This document shows positions 62,555-64,000 of a stretch of 64,000 nt of DNA, piece by piece. Under the pieces are notes generated by a model that saw only the letters and a program-made list of their open reading frames with translations, ran no database searches and was not told the origin of the DNA. The DNA comes from Woeseiaceae bacterium (GTDB lineage: Bacteria; Pseudomonadota; Gammaproteobacteria; Steroidobacterales; Woeseiaceae), in assembly GCA_030065915.1 (NCBI GenBank), contig JASJCQ010000020.1, positions 1 to 64,000 of the forward strand, given 5' to 3'. Position numbers and translations under genes: made by a program. The first letter of the stretch is position 1. Every line of letters begins with the position of its first letter.

Positions 62555-63848
62555 GCTTCCGGAAACAAAGGAGCACCCGCTTCGACGCGAGCTCAATGAC
62601 GAAGTTCATGCCCGTCCGCCCGACAGCCTCGCGACTCCCAGTCAGATTACCTACCTGACCCGGCTGCCGGATCGTTCGGACGGCGAACGCCCGAACGTCG
62701 AAGTGCTGTCGAAATTCCTCGCCCATTTCGACGTGGCACCGCCACAAACGACCGTCAAGCATTTCGCGGCGGACATCGGTGCAGTCAGGCTGCGTTGGGA
62801 GCGTCACACCGAGTACAGCCGCTACACGCTGGCGAGAAACGGCGAGCCTGAGACTCCTTTCACGCAGACGCCGGGCGACCTGATCCCCGATGCCTGGATG
62901 GACAGCATCACGGGCTATCTGCTCATCGGCGTACAGGCGCAGGTCATCCGCATGGACGACTGGCGCGACAGGCTCGATGAGATCAGCGCGACGTTCTTCG
63001 ATGGCAACGTCCTGGTCGGATCCGTCGTCGCCGACGATGGCGCGGTCGCATTGACAGACCTGCGAATCCATGGCGATGGCATGAGCCGGATACTGTTGAT
63101 CAATGAGGCCATGAGCGAACAACAGACCGGGCGCGTCATGCAGCGGCTGCTCGAGATCGAGACCTACCGCATGATGTCGCTACTGGCGCTGCCCGTGGCA
63201 CAACAGCTGACACCGGTGCTCGACGAAAGCGAGGAGGAGCTGACCCTGATCGGCGAAGCACTCGTCGACGCGGAGATGAACCAGGAACAGGCTTTGCTGG
63301 AGCGACTGACCCGTCTGTCAGCCACCAGTCAGCACCGCCACCTGCGAAGCAATTATCGCTTCGATGCGGCCGATGCCTACTACGAGATCGTTCTCCAGCG
63401 TATCCATGAGCTGCGAGAAACGCGCATTGTCGGCGTGCAGACCTTCGAGGAGTTCACAAACCGACGACTGGCGCCGGCGGTCAAGACTTACCGCGCCGTG
63501 TCGCGACGGCAGCAGTCGATACTCGAACAGATGGCCAGGGCGACCAAGCTCCTGTCGACGCGGATCGATATTGCCCGCCAGCGGCAAAACCAGTCACTGT
63601 TAGCATCGATGAATCGCCGAGTGAAAACGCAGTTGCGTTTGCAGGCGACGGTGGAGGGTTTGTCGGTAGCGGCGGTAACCTACTATATCGTTGGGCTGAT
63701 TAACCTGTTGGCCAAAGGCCTGGTCGACTCGGGCTTGCCCGTCAGCCCTGCAATTGTGACCGGTGTTAGTATTCCCATAGTGGCGACATCGGTGTACATG
63801 GCGGTTCGGCGCTTGCGGAAGAAGATCTCCGCCGAGGAATCGGAATGA
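62547..63848 (+). CDS. DUF3422 membrane protein embedded in the PGC
   Basis: A 433-aa protein with a soluble N-terminal part that begins LRRELNDEVHARPP, the opening motif of DUF3422 proteins, coiled helices in the middle (about 230-350) and two C-terminal transmembrane helices (about 375-395, 400-420). Function unknown. ATG 62547 (AGCAGG site) is preferred to GTG 62538; it overlaps bchO by 8 nt. It lies in the same transcription unit as bchO and crtB, which suggests a role near pigment or membrane assembly, but this is inference. Confidence 0.82.
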   Translation: MYELPETKEHPLRRELNDEVHARPPDSLATPSQITYLTRLPDRSDGERPNVEVLSKFLAHFDVAPPQTTVKHFAADIGAVRLRWERHTEYSRYTLARNGEPETPFTQTPGDLIPDAWMDSITGYLLIGVQAQVIRMDDWRDRLDEISATFFDGNVLVGSVVADDGAVALTDLRIHGDGMSRILLINEAMSEQQTGRVMQRLLEIETYRMMSLLALPVAQQLTPVLDESEEELTLIGEALVDAEMNQEQALLERLTRLSATSQHRHLRSNYRFDAADAYYEIVLQRIHELRETRIVGVQTFEEFTNRRLAPAVKTYRAVSRRQQSILEQMARATKLLSTRIDIARQRQNQSLLASMNRRVKTQLRLQATVEGLSVAAVTYYIVGLINLLAKGLVDSGLPVSPAIVTGVSIPIVATSVYMAVRRLRKKISAEESE

Positions 63849-63891
63849 ACAACGTCCCGCCATCGAGACTTACACTCAAGGATCTGCGATC

Positions 63892-64000
63892 GTGAAGAAT
63901 CTGAAAGACACCCTGAGCAGGGACGCCGACCGATCGGATTGCCGCAACATTCTGCGCCATGGCTCACACTCATTCTATGCGGCCTCGCTGCTGATGCCGG
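63892..64000 (+). CDS. crtB: Phytoene synthase CrtB (5' end only)
   Basis: The first 36 codons of a gene cut by the window edge. The stretch DRSDCRNILRHGSHSFYAAS is the typical start of bacterial phytoene synthase, which joins two geranylgeranyl-PP to phytoene, the first carotenoid step. The GTG start is preceded by AAGGA 9 nt upstream. It is 43 nt after the DUF3422 stop, so the carotenoid genes begin here. Confidence 0.85.
   Translation, partial: MKNLKDTLSRDADRSDCRNILRHGSHSFYAASLLMP

Overview
The window is a GC-rich stretch of a gammaproteobacterial-type chromosome that carries the left and central part of a photosynthesis gene cluster (PGC) for bacteriochlorophyll a and a type-II reaction centre. 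The aerobic cyclase gene acsF, no bchE in view, a HiPIP electron carrier, a secreted catalase-peroxidase and TonB-linked catabolism together suggest an aerobic anoxygenic phototroph with a heterotrophic lifestyle. The genus cannot be fixed from the sequence. About 57 protein genes are supported. No rRNA, tRNA, CRISPR array, IS element or prophage was seen.

Region 1 (1-12.7 kb): a secreted KatG, then what looks like a catabolic island. It has an IclR regulator, a divergent pair (citrate-synthase-like lyase and alpha/beta hydrolase, minus strand) facing an operon of TonB receptor, VOC-fold protein, flavodoxin-like quinone reductase, phenylacetate-CoA-ligase-like enzyme and a MetE-like methyltransferase. 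A second alpha/beta hydrolase and a YbaK-type editing protein follow. The divergent promoter carries four ATCGAAA-type half-sites that look like an IclR/PcaR operator.

Region 2 (12.7-19.9 kb): an osmotic/envelope block (small membrane protein, MscS, Kbp, DUF937 protein, dodecin, helix-hairpin-helix protein, MscL), then a minus-strand operon of a ThiF/MoeB-like E1 enzyme, a BNR beta-propeller protein and a MoaD/ThiS-like protein ending in Gly-Gly. Region 3 (19.7-33 kb): cold-shock protein, RhlE helicase, a YgjV-GNAT-like protein, a MOSC protein, a secreted tricorn-like protease next to a lipoprotein oligopeptidase B, small conserved proteins, TspO, and a two-subunit Tat-exported molybdenum oxidoreductase (IorAB type).

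Region 4 (33-64 kb): light-related genes and the PGC. On the minus strand are a photolyase/cryptochrome-like protein with apparently permuted domains, HiPIP, a MerR-type regulator, an HMG-CoA-synthase-like enzyme, bchP, a PucC-family gene, bchG, ppsR and aerR. On the plus strand an almost gapless superoperon runs bchF-N-B-H-L-M-lhaA-puhA-puhBC-acsF-puhE-bchI-D-O-(DUF3422)-crtB and leaves the window inside crtB. Nearly every junction overlaps by 1-26 nt. The aerR/bchF divergent promoter has two abutting PpsR-type TGT-N12-ACA-like sites.

Most unusual points: a fused PuhB-PuhC assembly factor; an HMG-CoA-synthase-like gene with its catalytic triad intact, directly behind bchP; the E1/beta-propeller/ubiquitin-like trio; the permuted photolyase-like protein in the hip operon; and matching 11-bp-period TAGACA direct repeats at the merR and hip promoters that suggest a MerR regulon linking them.
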